Source of the DNA: Bacteroides faecis MAJ27 | GTDB taxonomy: Bacteria > Bacteroidota > Bacteroidia > Bacteroidales > Bacteroidaceae | Assembly: GCF_900106755.1 (NCBI RefSeq) | Contig: NZ_FNNN01000017.1 | Coordinates: forward strand, 1 to 64,000 | DNA length: 64,000 nt | Reading direction: 5' to 3' | Shown here: one piece after another, positions 37,301 to 46,780 of the stretch | Layout of the letters: each line of letters begins with the position of its first letter | Numbering within the stretch: position 1 is the stretch's first letter | Program-made: the position numbers and the translations under genes | The notes under the pieces: model-generated | What the model was told of the DNA's origin: nothing | Seen by the model: only the letters and a program-made list of their open reading frames with translations | Databases searched by the model: none

Positions 37301-39805
37301 TTATAAATCGTTCTCCGGACTGATATTTAGAGAAAAGGGGGTAGTTATGCAATAGACATTCCCGGCGAAGTCACAAACTATCATTTTATTTCCTGACACT
37401 GCCACTGTGGAGAAAATGGGTGCCCCGAGATTCAGCTTGTCTTTGATAATTCCCGTTGCTTGGTCGATGGCGTATAAGTATCCGTCGGAAGCTCCGATGT
37501 AAACAATTCCTTGTGATAATACAGGGCTTGTTTCTACTCCGGCTTGTGGAGTGGAAGAATAAGGGGCTGTATATACGAGTGAAGGTTTTGTTTCAGCTTT
37601 CCATTTGATGAAAAGTGTGGATTTGTCCAGTGCCATGATTCCACGGTCTGCGGTTCCGAATATAATTTCTTGCTCGGTGACAAGCGGTGTAGACGTAACA
37701 TCCAGATTGGCTGATAACTCTTTTTGTTGGAGTACTTCTCCGGTTTGAGGTTCTATTATGAAAAAGCTCTTGGAAGAAATGATCCACAATTTCCCATCTT
37801 TATAGACCGGAGAAGCTCCCCGGTTACCGAGTCCGTTATCAGAGAGTTTCCAAAGTTGTTTGCCTGTACGGATATCGTTGCCGTATAGCCCTCCCCATTG
37901 CGTTCCACTGATTAATACATCTCCGGCAACGGTGAGTGTGGTGGTAGAGCCTTCCCGTTGTTTCCAGTCTTTGTTTGTCCATATTACTTTTCCGGTTTTC
38001 AAGTCGTAGGCTGAAAGTCCGGTACCGATTCCGGCATAAACGATTCCCTTGTCTATTGTTAGTCCTTCCGTCAGATAAGGATAGCTATTCAGGTGGATGT
38101 ATTGCTGCCGCAGTAGTTTTCCTGATTCTGCGTCAAGGGCGTAGAGATTGCAGGAGGCATCTTGGGCGATAATGATTCCATCTTCACAGGCAATCGTATT
38201 CTTTACTGAGTTTTCCGTGCGGAATTTCCATATTTGTTTGCCGGAATTGAAATCGAATGCACAAATGTATGTATTGAGTGACGTGTTATCGTCGGTAGTG
38301 GCAATGAATACTTTTTGTCTGGTGATGATGGGGGACGTCATGAAAATATTACTGCCTGTGTTTGCTGTCCATTGGAGTTGCAGGGGAAGTTTGATCTGAG
38401 AGTCATTTATTCCGCCGGAATGACTGGCATTCTGAAGTAAAGTGTTCCAGTCTTTTCCCGGAATGGAAGTCAATTTAAAGTCCTTTTGATAAAGGAATCG
38501 GTTTGTGGCAGTCGCTTTCTTTCCGTCGTTGAAGAATGAGGTCACTGTCAGCCCCAGCTTCTTTCCGTCTGTATTAGCTGGAATTTGGATGTTTTCACTC
38601 CAGTTCCAGTCACTGCGGGGAGTCAGTTCGCCTTTGGCTATTTCCTGATGATTTTCCAAATCATTCAGGATATAAGAAACACGCGATGTTCTTGCCTGTG
38701 AGTTATAGGTGTTGACCGAAACCGGAAGCAGGTTGTTGTCCGGATGTATTGGGGTTGTTTGATTCTCCATCGGAGAAACGATGGCGACTTGCGGTTCAAT
38801 GAAAGTGTATCGCAGTTGCGTTGTGATATGATCATTTGCATCTACTTTTATATCCCTGAAAGAAGAAGGTGAATGGTCGATGCCCCCTTTATCCAGTGTG
38901 CCGGTGCAGATCGTGTAAATACCTTTTTGATTACGGACATAGTTGTAGTGCATGTGTCCATAGAGCTGTGCTTTTGTATTGAAGGTACGGAAGTCGAGGA
39001 TATGTTCGTTATCGGCTTTGAAAACAAAAGTATCGCCGGGGGTGAACAGATCGTGGTTGAAGAGAATCAATGACTGATCTTTCTTCATCATGGCGAGGTC
39101 GTTTTTTAGCCAGTTATATACATCCCTTTGAGTATAATCGGTGGGATTGTCTCCGTGATCGATGGGGGTAACGACATAATGAATGTTGCCTATATCAAAC
39201 GAATACCAGGTCGGACCATAAATCGATTCATAGAGTTCTTCACCATAGTTGCCTTTTACTAAGTCGTGATTGCCTATGCAATAGTAGACCGGGCAATTCA
39301 TAGTCTCTGCGTTCACTACTTGATTGTGCATTTTCAATCCCGGTTCATAACAGATATCTCCGGTATGAATCAGAAAGGCAGGCTTTTCGTTCTTTACATA
39401 TTGTTGTAAGTCAGTTACCCAACGTCCCATTTCTCCGGTTACTTCCGTATCGGTGATTTGAACGAAAGAATGCTCTCTCGGTTGGGTCCGTTCGCTTTCG
39501 GTCAGCAGGAAATCATAACTCTTTCTGTTTTCTTTGACAGGGAGGTAGAATTGTTGCGTCTCGAACCTGGCAGGGGTAGTCATGCTGATGAACCGGGTTT
39601 TCTCGAACCCTGGCAGGGAGAACCGTCCTTTTTTATTTGTTTTTACTACATTCATTCCATCAGTTACCATCACTCCCGCCAGTGGTTTGTCTCCTTTGTC
39701 GAATGTGCCCGATTGATCGGTGTCGATATAGACTGTTCCTCTGAATTGAGCGTATAGCGGAAGGTATAATAAAAATGACAATAGTATTACTGATAGTCTT
39801 TTCAT
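37301..39805 (-). CDS. Secreted calcineurin-like phosphoesterase fused to PQQ-type propeller
   Basis: The protein has 834 residues with a signal peptide ending at YAQ (18-20). An Ig-like N-terminal domain (~22-105) precedes a calcineurin-type metallophosphoesterase with D119, HTGD150, GNHD (178-181), FNH251 and GHMH (283-286), so the two-metal site is complete. After a linker, residues ~465-834 are PQQ-like propeller repeats (ICAFDFNSGKQIWKF, LSAYDLKTGKVIW, LYAIDQATGIIKDKL). The enzyme probably removes phosphate from a glycan or lipid in the periplasm; the propeller may bind sugar rather than PQQ. It follows the symporter gene by 23 bp and shares its promoter. Confidence 0.88.
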   Translation of the reverse strand: MKRLSVILLSFLLYLPLYAQFRGTVYIDTDQSGTFDKGDKPLAGVMVTDGMNVVKTNKKGRFSLPGFEKTRFISMTTPARFETQQFYLPVKENRKSYDFLLTESERTQPREHSFVQITDTEVTGEMGRWVTDLQQYVKNEKPAFLIHTGDICYEPGLKMHNQVVNAETMNCPVYYCIGNHDLVKGNYGEELYESIYGPTWYSFDIGNIHYVVTPIDHGDNPTDYTQRDVYNWLKNDLAMMKKDQSLILFNHDLFTPGDTFVFKADNEHILDFRTFNTKAQLYGHMHYNYVRNQKGIYTICTGTLDKGGIDHSPSSFRDIKVDANDHITTQLRYTFIEPQVAIVSPMENQTTPIHPDNNLLPVSVNTYNSQARTSRVSYILNDLENHQEIAKGELTPRSDWNWSENIQIPANTDGKKLGLTVTSFFNDGKKATATNRFLYQKDFKLTSIPGKDWNTLLQNASHSGGINDSQIKLPLQLQWTANTGSNIFMTSPIITRQKVFIATTDDNTSLNTYICAFDFNSGKQIWKFRTENSVKNTIACEDGIIIAQDASCNLYALDAESGKLLRQQYIHLNSYPYLTEGLTIDKGIVYAGIGTGLSAYDLKTGKVIWTNKDWKQREGSTTTLTVAGDVLISGTQWGGLYGNDIRTGKQLWKLSDNGLGNRGASPVYKDGKLWIISSKSFFIIEPQTGEVLQQKELSANLDVTSTPLVTEQEIIFGTADRGIMALDKSTLFIKWKAETKPSLVYTAPYSSTPQAGVETSPVLSQGIVYIGASDGYLYAIDQATGIIKDKLNLGAPIFSTVAVSGNKMIVCDFAGNVYCITTPFSLNISPENDL

Positions 39806-39828
39806 GGCCGGTTCTCTGTTTTAGTGTG

Positions 39829-41727
39829 TTAAGTTAAATCTTCTTTTTGTTCTTTTATTTGTTTCATCTCCTCGTTGTATCTTATTTCTTCTTTGCATAA
39901 AGGCTTGTACCACGTCTTTCTCAATATAAGCGTAGTAATCAGCAGCAAAGCGATAGAACTCCAGAGTCCCAGCTGTTCACGAACAACAAGATACATGGGG
40001 ATGATAGTAAGAGTACATTGCCAGATAATTCCTACAGACACATTAAATGCGTCTCTTTTGAAGTTTTTATTTACCCGGATGTGAGGATAGCGTGCTATTG
40101 CTTTTTCCTGAATCGGTTTCCAACAGCCCCACGGACGCACATTGACATAGAAACTGATAAGTGTTTCTTCATCTGTAGCCGGGGCGCTATAAGTTCCAAT
40201 GATACATCCGATCAGTGAAATGCCGAATAATACAGGGAAGAAGTAGATTACCCATGCATCGGGTACAGTGAATTTCATGACAATAGCGGCTATTACTCCC
40301 GCAGTCATTCCCCAGAAATAGCCTTCACCGTTGAATCGCCACCAATGCCACTTTAGTACGTTAGCTGCGATATAGCCTCCGAAAAGTGCGCCTACAATCC
40401 ACTGGAATATTTCATTGATGTCTTTCAGGAAGAATCCGATGATAGTGCTGACTACTACTACCGCTACAGAAATGACATAGCTGCTGCGTATCTGCGTTTT
40501 GACACTTGCTTTCGGGTTGATATATTTCAGATAAATATCGTTCACTATATAGGCGGGAGCTGCGTTGACGGTAGAAGCAAAAGTGGACATGAAAGCTGCC
40601 AGCAAACCTGCCAGTAGTAATCCGGCAAGTCCTGACGGAACATATCGGGTTATTAAATGAGGAAGAATTGTCTCAAAGTCTGTGCGTGTAACTTCCATTT
40701 GTGACAATCCTCCATCTTCCTTAAAGAAGTAGATAGCCAGTAACGCAAATCCCATAATCATCAGATAACGGGGAATTAATAGCACTACAGATACAGAACC
40801 ACTCATCATCGCCGCTTCTTTAGGCGACTTGCAGGATAGGATTTTCTGCATATCATAGTTGGGGGCAGGACCGGCCATGCTCATGAAGATACCTTTGAGT
40901 AAAGCCATCATGACAAAGATACCTATCAGGCTGTAAGGTTCGTTTGCCATTCGCTCGGTTAACAGGCTCATCCGACTGCTCCAGTCTATATCGAGTGTCC
41001 ATCCGAAGAAAGGGGAATCCCAGCCTGCTGGTACAAAGGAGTGTATCATATCGGGTGCCACCATCTGCATACCAATCACTACGATGACGATGCCAGCTAC
41101 TGTCATGATAAGGAACTGAACGACATCAGTCCATACAATGCTCAGCATTCCTCCCAACATTACATAGAAGGTGGCGATAGCTGTAAAGAAAATGCCATAT
41201 ACATGCGGAACATACTCCGGTGAAACAGTGAAAGGAATATAAGGTGAGATGACTTCCCAAGGAATAAAGATTTCCATGAATTTACCTATTCCTATAAATC
41301 CGTAACTCAGGAAGCCAAGTACGCTCAATAAAGCAAATACTACCACGATTGTGTGAGAAAGGGTAGCTCCTTTGCCTTTGCCGAAACGGGTTTTGATCCA
41401 TTCGGCCCCGGTGAGTACATTGGAACGGCGCAGCCACACGGACAGATAAACCATCAGGAATATCTGATTGAATACCGGCCATAACCAGGGAATCCAAAGA
41501 CTTTTAAAGCCATAAGCGAATGCCCAGTATACCATCAGCATAGTACCTGTAATGTCGAACATGCCGGATGCATTGGATAGCCCCAGCATATAGAAAGGTA
41601 GTGATTTGCCTCCTAGGAAATAGGAATCCATATTTTGTGCAGCTCGCTTTTTCAGTATGAGTCCGATGATAATCATGGTAATGAGATAGGCGCAGATGAT
41701 AAGAAGATCGGCTGTGTGTAATTTCAT
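39829..41727 (-). CDS. Sodium:solute symporter (SSS family)
   Basis: This 632-residue inner-membrane protein has about 13-14 membrane helices and the SSS fold. The first helix (LLIICAYLITMIIIGLIL) follows the N-terminus and is succeeded by SYFLGGKSLPFYMLGLS and SNASGMFDITGTML. Sugar transporters of this family import monosaccharides or disaccharides with Na+. The nearby GH130 gene is of the mannosylglucose phosphorylase type, whose known relatives sit beside such a symporter, so a disaccharide is a sensible substrate guess. It is first in an operon with the phosphoesterase gene and is driven by a promoter carrying the 30-bp PUL B element. Confidence 0.9.
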   Translation of the reverse strand: MKLHTADLLIICAYLITMIIIGLILKKRAAQNMDSYFLGGKSLPFYMLGLSNASGMFDITGTMLMVYWAFAYGFKSLWIPWLWPVFNQIFLMVYLSVWLRRSNVLTGAEWIKTRFGKGKGATLSHTIVVVFALLSVLGFLSYGFIGIGKFMEIFIPWEVISPYIPFTVSPEYVPHVYGIFFTAIATFYVMLGGMLSIVWTDVVQFLIMTVAGIVIVVIGMQMVAPDMIHSFVPAGWDSPFFGWTLDIDWSSRMSLLTERMANEPYSLIGIFVMMALLKGIFMSMAGPAPNYDMQKILSCKSPKEAAMMSGSVSVVLLIPRYLMIMGFALLAIYFFKEDGGLSQMEVTRTDFETILPHLITRYVPSGLAGLLLAGLLAAFMSTFASTVNAAPAYIVNDIYLKYINPKASVKTQIRSSYVISVAVVVVSTIIGFFLKDINEIFQWIVGALFGGYIAANVLKWHWWRFNGEGYFWGMTAGVIAAIVMKFTVPDAWVIYFFPVLFGISLIGCIIGTYSAPATDEETLISFYVNVRPWGCWKPIQEKAIARYPHIRVNKNFKRDAFNVSVGIIWQCTLTIIPMYLVVREQLGLWSSIALLLITTLILRKTWYKPLCKEEIRYNEEMKQIKEQKEDLT

Positions 41728-41772
41728 GTCGTTGTTTTGATTTGGTTTAATATATTAATTATCTATTCGATA

Positions 41773-41804
41773 CAAAAGTAGGGCGAATATAGAGAAGAAA
41801 CAAA
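41773..41804 (-). promoter_or_regulatory. Promoter of symporter operon
   Basis: TTTG (41801-41804), 20-bp spacer and TACTTTTG (41773-41780) on the minus strand match the consensus. Confidence 0.75.
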
Positions 41805-41828
41805 TATTATTTTAACCCATGCTGATAC
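41799..41828 (-). promoter_or_regulatory. 30-bp PUL B regulatory element, copy 1 (degenerate)
   Basis: Its first base lies 18 bp beyond the -7 box, as in the other three copies. Minus-strand core: GTATCAG, then TAAAAT, then ATTTGTT. It agrees with the DUF2264 copy at about two thirds of positions. Confidence 0.55.
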
Positions 41829-41936
41829 TATTTATCTGACTTCCCATATCTTAATATCTGACTCCCCAAGTGTTAATACTTGGCGTGTCAGATATTAACA
41901 TCCCGCAAATCAGGTATTAACGTTTGAAATGCTGAA
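41827..41936. repeat. 22-bp-period TTAATA tandem array, five units
   Basis: Units start at 41827, 41849, 41871, 41893 and 41915. The cores ATCTTAATATCTGACT, TGTTAATACTTGG, TATTAACATCC and TATTAACGTTTGA share the TTAA(T/C)A family seen at 9643-9753. The array directly abuts the symporter regulatory element. Confidence 0.6.
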
Positions 41937-42010
41937 TAGAGCACCTTGAAAGATACACGATAATACTGCTGTTTTGGAGTGTACTCTATAGTTTTTGCGC
42001 CGATATAAAG

Positions 42011-42051
42011 AAACAAGATTCCTATACATTCGTTGTATAAGAACCTTGTTT
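42011..42051 (-). terminator. Terminator hairpin after GH130
   Basis: AAACAAG plus TATACA pair with TGTATA plus CTTGTTT (with small internal bulges) about 40 bp after the GH130 stop codon. A short TTTCTTTAT follows on the minus strand. Confidence 0.55.
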
Positions 42052-42091
42052 GATTAGAAATCGTTTTCCCGGTTAACTAATGATTCCGGAA

Positions 42092-43285
42092 CTATAATGC
42101 CACAGCTGTTTCCGACATAACGAGCTTGTTAGCTTCTATTAGATTAGAGATACTATTGACGGAGGTTGCTGAGCGAAGTTTGTCTTCCGGTGTATGCAGG
42201 CAATAATCTATTAATCGTTCAATAGTGGAAGTTGCCACATGCATCCGTGTGTCGGAGGAAGCGTAATAAATAAAAACGGTTCCGTCTTCATCTGCAATCC
42301 ATCCGTTAGAGAATAATACGTTGGATACATCTCCGATTCTTTCTTCTCCTACAGGTGCCATGAAGTAACCTCCCGGCTGGGCTATAACTTTACTTGGGTC
42401 ATCTAAGGATGTCATATATAAATATAAGACATATCTAAGTCCGGCGGCACAGGCACGGACACCGTGAGCGAGGTGTAACCATCCTTTGGGGGTTTTGATA
42501 GGATGAGGACCTTCGCCGTTTTTTACTTCTTTTATAGTGTGATAATGTCGATAATTAATGATTGTTTCTTTTTTTATTTCCGCATGGGTGATATCGTCAA
42601 TTAACGTCCAGCCGATACCTCCTCCGTTTCCCGCATCAATGAAGCTATCTTGCGGTCGGGTGTACAGGGCATACTTTCCATTTACAAATTCCGGGTGTAG
42701 CACTACATTGCGCTGTTGGTTTTTGGAAATCAGATTGGGCAGTCGTTCCCAGTTTTTCAAATCTTTTGTACGCACGATGCCTGCTTTGGCTATGGCAGAA
42801 GACAGGTCACCCGGTACAGCGTTCGGATCAAGGCTTTCGCTACAAAATATACCATAAATCCAGCCATCTTCGTGGGCCGTCAGACGCATGTCGTAGACAT
42901 TTGTTTCATTCGGGTCTGTGTCAGGCAGCTCTATCGGATATTCCCAGAAGCGAAAATTATCGATGCCATTGGGACTTTCGGCGATGGCGAAGAAAGATTT
43001 TCGGTCATTTCCTTCTACGCGTACCATCATCAGATACTTTCCATTCCATTGGATGGCTCCCGCATTCATGGTAGCGTTGACTCCGATCCGTTCCATTAGC
43101 CATGGATTGGTTTCCGGATTCAGGTCGTAACGCCACTCCAGAGGGGCATGCTCGTTTGTTAAAACCGGGTATTCGTATCTTTCGAAAATCCCATTGCCGG
43201 GAAGAATAATCCTGTTCGCGCGGGTTATCAGAGTCTCATGCGCTTCTTGTAGAAGACGCAATCTGTTGTCATAAATTCTACTCAT
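42092..43285 (-). CDS. GH130 glycoside phosphorylase (mannosylglucose phosphorylase-like)
   Basis: This 397-residue protein lacks a signal peptide, so it acts in the cytoplasm. It is a five-bladed propeller GH130 with the conserved MNAGAIQWNGKYLMMVRVEG and the catalytic Asp D132 in NVYDMRLT. The N-terminus (RLLQEAHETLITRANRIILP) and length match GH130_1, whose type enzyme phosphorolyses 4-O-beta-D-mannosyl-D-glucose to mannose-1-phosphate and glucose. Neither a GH26 mannanase nor a cellobiose epimerase, the usual partners, is nearby. It lies 109 bp downstream of the GH30 gene and upstream of the symporter. Confidence 0.88.
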   Translation of the reverse strand: MSRIYDNRLRLLQEAHETLITRANRIILPGNGIFERYEYPVLTNEHAPLEWRYDLNPETNPWLMERIGVNATMNAGAIQWNGKYLMMVRVEGNDRKSFFAIAESPNGIDNFRFWEYPIELPDTDPNETNVYDMRLTAHEDGWIYGIFCSESLDPNAVPGDLSSAIAKAGIVRTKDLKNWERLPNLISKNQQRNVVLHPEFVNGKYALYTRPQDSFIDAGNGGGIGWTLIDDITHAEIKKETIINYRHYHTIKEVKNGEGPHPIKTPKGWLHLAHGVRACAAGLRYVLYLYMTSLDDPSKVIAQPGGYFMAPVGEERIGDVSNVLFSNGWIADEDGTVFIYYASSDTRMHVATSTIERLIDYCLHTPEDKLRSATSVNSISNLIEANKLVMSETAVAL

Positions 43286-43394
43286 AATACTATTTCTTTA
43301 ATAAAATAATTCCAGATCCGATAAGGGAATCCGGAATCATTTTATTGACAATACAAAACTTAATTGTTCCTCTTTCAATTTGCCGGATTGTGTT

Positions 43395-44936
43395 TTATTT
43401 GAACCTTCCGGTGATTGTTACTACACTATATTTGGGAACAGTCACAGAACGTTTGCCGGTCGAAGACGGATTCAGCTTTTTGCGCAACCATTTCACGCTG
43501 GAACTGGAGGTATATGAAACCATACTGTCGAAATCTTTGCCGTCTATTTCCAGCAAGGCATCGAAGGCTTTGGATTTTGACTTGTTCACTAATACAATGG
43601 TATATGTGTCGTCTTTGATGTATGCGGATGCACTCAAATCTTTTGGGATTCTGTTCGCCGTTGTTGATTTCGTTTCTACGTCTACACGCGTTGAACCTCG
43701 CTGGATATATCTGGAGAATTGTCCGATAGAGTAGTAGCGGTCTATGCGATAATATGAATTACTGAAATCCCATGCATCTGTTTGAAGAAGGTTTTCTCCG
43801 GTCGATGTGCATTGACGTGCGCCTGCCCACCATACGACGGCATTGGTCTGGGCTTTTGTCAGGTAATCATGATAGTTCTTTGCCCATTTCATTGCATCAT
43901 TCCACGTTTCGTCGCGGGTTTTGTCATCACAAGTCTCTGTTTGCCACACATGGATTCCTTTTTCTTGAGCTGCTGTCATTGGCAGGATATTGGCATCCAC
44001 TGTAGAATAACCATGTCCTGCTGCAACGATGTTGGCGTCCGCTAAATTCGGGTTGTTTTTCAAAGAAGTTTCCACCCATGTCACGGCATTTGCCCACCAA
44101 GGCAACTCACCGTAAATGATTTTTGTGTCCTGTAAGCCTTGCTTATTCAGTTCCGGGCGCAGATAGTCCATCGTGAAATCCGCCATTTGCTGATTTCCCC
44201 ACATACATCCGTCCCATCCTCCCATTGCTTGGTCGGGTTCGTTCCAGCCGGAGATACCATAGACGTTGATACCGAATTTATCTTCAAGAGCTTTTGCAAA
44301 GCCTGTCAGGAACTCGGCATAAACTTGACTGTGTTCGCTATTGAAAGAACCGCTTCCGCCACTGGCTACTTCGCCTTCGCCAAAAGATTTCCATACTACA
44401 GGAGGAGTCCATACGGAGAAGAAGTAATAGATATCCATCAGTTTTCTTTTGCACAGGTAGTCAATGATCCATAGTTGGGAATATTCTTTGTATTTCCCGC
44501 TATCTGAATTAAAGAGCGTTTTCTGTTCAGAAGAATGTGCTCCCAGATGATAATTTTCATTTGTTTTGAAATTAAAAGTATTACCATCTTCAGAGGCGGA
44601 TGAGGCGCATACCTCTCCACGATAGATATTAAATTTCAATCCGTTTTCGCCAAACAAGTCGTCCATGATTTGTTCACGTTTCATACATCCGTATACAGCT
44701 TCCGCCCATCCGAAGTTACATCCGAAACCGTCAATCTCCTGATGCTTGTTTTCCGGTTGGATTCTGATTACTGATTCTGTAGTCGGTTCGGCTGAAATGC
44801 CGTCATCTTCGTCGGATATCACTACCGGGTCCGGAATATTCACTTCATCATGACTCAGGCTGTTGTCGTCACAAGCCGTAACGCCTCCGAGCAACAGGAA
44901 CAATGATGTGCTTAAAAATAGATATATCTTTTTCAT
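43395..44936 (-). CDS. GH30 lipoprotein (beta-glycosidase/xylanase-like)
   Basis: The 513-residue lipoprotein has lipobox GVTAC (C22) and an acidic linker (~23-55). The TIM barrel begins EIDGFGCNFGWAEAV; acid/base E233 is in GWNEPD, and nucleophile E334 in VWQTETC. A C-terminal beta-sandwich (VDVETKSTTANRIPKDLSAS and on) is typical of GH30. It differs clearly from the GH30 of PUL A (no RFNVGAGS block) and looks more like glucuronoxylanase or related subfamilies; substrate is not assignable. It is 26 bp after susD. Confidence 0.87.
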   Translation of the reverse strand: MKKIYLFLSTSLFLLLGGVTACDDNSLSHDEVNIPDPVVISDEDDGISAEPTTESVIRIQPENKHQEIDGFGCNFGWAEAVYGCMKREQIMDDLFGENGLKFNIYRGEVCASSASEDGNTFNFKTNENYHLGAHSSEQKTLFNSDSGKYKEYSQLWIIDYLCKRKLMDIYYFFSVWTPPVVWKSFGEGEVASGGSGSFNSEHSQVYAEFLTGFAKALEDKFGINVYGISGWNEPDQAMGGWDGCMWGNQQMADFTMDYLRPELNKQGLQDTKIIYGELPWWANAVTWVETSLKNNPNLADANIVAAGHGYSTVDANILPMTAAQEKGIHVWQTETCDDKTRDETWNDAMKWAKNYHDYLTKAQTNAVVWWAGARQCTSTGENLLQTDAWDFSNSYYRIDRYYSIGQFSRYIQRGSTRVDVETKSTTANRIPKDLSASAYIKDDTYTIVLVNKSKSKAFDALLEIDGKDFDSMVSYTSSSSVKWLRKKLNPSSTGKRSVTVPKYSVVTITGRFK

Positions 44937-44962
44937 AAACTGTTTCTTAATAGTGTTTCTAA

Positions 44963-46747
44963 TTATTTCCAGAATTTATTCTGTTCTACAGATGAGTTGT
45001 TAAGTTCTCCTGCGGGGATAGGGAAGTATTTATGTTTTTCTCTGAAGTTATATGCTCCCTGTTTATCATTTCCTTTTAAGATCATCTGAATTTGAGGGGT
45101 TGTATACCAGCGCTTCAAGTCGTCGAAACGATGACCTTCTCCAAAAAATTCAAGCAGGCATTGATGTTCTATTTCTTTCATCAGCTCGGGTTGTTGGAAC
45201 TCTTTTTCAGGCAGTCCTGCTCTTTGGCGGATTTCGTTCAATGCCCAGTTGGCTCCGTCTTTATCCGCTTCTTTTGTGCACGCTTCGGCGTACAGCAGCA
45301 ATACTTCCGCAAAACGTATGATGCGGACATTGTTTGCTCTGCCTTCTACATTACCCATGTTATCGGCACTTTTTGATTTTACATAGTGGGCAGTGTATTT
45401 CTTTAATAGAAACTTACCGATCTGAGCACCGCTTGCCTGACTTACATTAAAGATAGGAGCACCACCAGCCATTTTGGAAGCATTTCCTGTCCAGAGGTCG
45501 TCCATCGTGAAGAGACCACCGTAGAACTTTCCGTCATACCAGCCATTTTCTTCTGTAACCCAGTCACCGTATTCTTCCGGAGTAAAGAACATGCTGGCAT
45601 AAATTCGCTTGTCATATTTCGAATTTGGTTCTGCTGTTTTATCAGGATTGGCGATTTCTTTCATTTTCTGAGTTCCGTCTTCGTTGTATTGTGGATTTCC
45701 GTCTTTATCCAGATCAGGGACTAGAACGGTGGGCTTGCTTCCGCGTGTTTCAGTAGTAAATTCGCTGACAAGGAAGGCTGAGGGCATCAACTTTGCCCAT
45801 CCCCCTGATTTAGCAGGACCTACAAACTGTGCCAATGAACTGCCCAGGCTAATACCACCTTCATTACCCCATGACATGTCACCGTCGCTGCTGTACTGTA
45901 ATTCGAATACAGATTCGGCATTGTTTTCATTGGCGGTAGTGAAGTTGTCGACAAAGTTTTCCATCAGACGATAGCGCTTTCCTGAAGTTCCGAATGGACT
46001 GTATGAAGAGTCAATCAAACCTTTCAGTGTTTCTTTGGCTTCTTTATACTTGTGCTGTGTTGCATACACCTTGCCAAGTATGGCGATGGCTGCCCCTTGC
46101 TCGATACGTCCTTTTTGTTCAGCCGGGCGGGTTTCCGGCAGGTTGCCGTCATTGATTGCGTCGGTCAGGTCCTTTTCAATCTGTTGCCAGATTTCAGCTT
46201 CGGGAGATGACGTTTTGTTGGGATCGTCTTCATTCGACGGAACCAGACGCAAAGGCACATCTCCGTAGTTATTTACCAACAGGAAATATTGATAGGCTCT
46301 CAACGTGAGAGCTTCGTCTTTAATCATGGCACGGTCGCTTTCCGTGATACCGCTTGCCGGTACCTGGTCGATGTATCTCAGTACGATATTGGCACGTTGT
46401 ATACCTGCATACAAAGCACCGTACGGGTCATTTCCTGTTGTGGCGGAGTTTTGAAATGTAGCTATATCCCACATACTGGCTTCTTCATTCAGTATCGTAA
46501 AGATATCGTCTCCACGGCTGTTGAGGTTGAGCCATCCGTCAAATGCGCCGTAATATCCGTTCATCTGGTATTTGATAGGTGAGTAAGCTGCTGCCAATGC
46601 GCTTTCCGCATCTGCCTTATCCTGCCAGAAGTTTTCGTTGGTAAAGTGGTTCGGGTCTTTCAGATCCAGAAAAGAGTCGCTGCATGATGTCAGCGCTCCG
46701 GATAGGAGAGCTGATACAAGCATATATGATAACCAATTCTTTTTCAT
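44963..46747 (-). CDS. SusD-like surface lipoprotein (PUL B)
   Basis: A 594-residue lipoprotein with lipobox ALTSC (C22). It has the SusD N-terminal DSFLDLKDPNHFTNENFW, the helical core (ADAESALAAAYSPI; LRAYQYFLLVNNYGDVPLRL) and the C-terminal NNVRIIRFAEVLLLYAEACT, LNEIRQRAGL and GHRFDDLKRW motifs. It pairs with the SusC encoded 33 bp upstream and delivers oligosaccharide to it. Confidence 0.95.
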   Translation of the reverse strand: MKKNWLSYMLVSALLSGALTSCSDSFLDLKDPNHFTNENFWQDKADAESALAAAYSPIKYQMNGYYGAFDGWLNLNSRGDDIFTILNEEASMWDIATFQNSATTGNDPYGALYAGIQRANIVLRYIDQVPASGITESDRAMIKDEALTLRAYQYFLLVNNYGDVPLRLVPSNEDDPNKTSSPEAEIWQQIEKDLTDAINDGNLPETRPAEQKGRIEQGAAIAILGKVYATQHKYKEAKETLKGLIDSSYSPFGTSGKRYRLMENFVDNFTTANENNAESVFELQYSSDGDMSWGNEGGISLGSSLAQFVGPAKSGGWAKLMPSAFLVSEFTTETRGSKPTVLVPDLDKDGNPQYNEDGTQKMKEIANPDKTAEPNSKYDKRIYASMFFTPEEYGDWVTEENGWYDGKFYGGLFTMDDLWTGNASKMAGGAPIFNVSQASGAQIGKFLLKKYTAHYVKSKSADNMGNVEGRANNVRIIRFAEVLLLYAEACTKEADKDGANWALNEIRQRAGLPEKEFQQPELMKEIEHQCLLEFFGEGHRFDDLKRWYTTPQIQMILKGNDKQGAYNFREKHKYFPIPAGELNNSSVEQNKFWK

Positions 46748-46780
46748 AATTCAATGTTTCAATGTATTAATCTTAGTATG

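Larger units (their letters stand above)
41728..42091. other. Intergenic control region between symporter and GH130
   Basis: No gene is present. It contains the symporter promoter (41773-41804), the 30-bp PUL B element (41799-41828), a 22-bp-period array (41827-41936) and the GH130 terminator hairpin (42011-42051). Confidence 0.75.
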
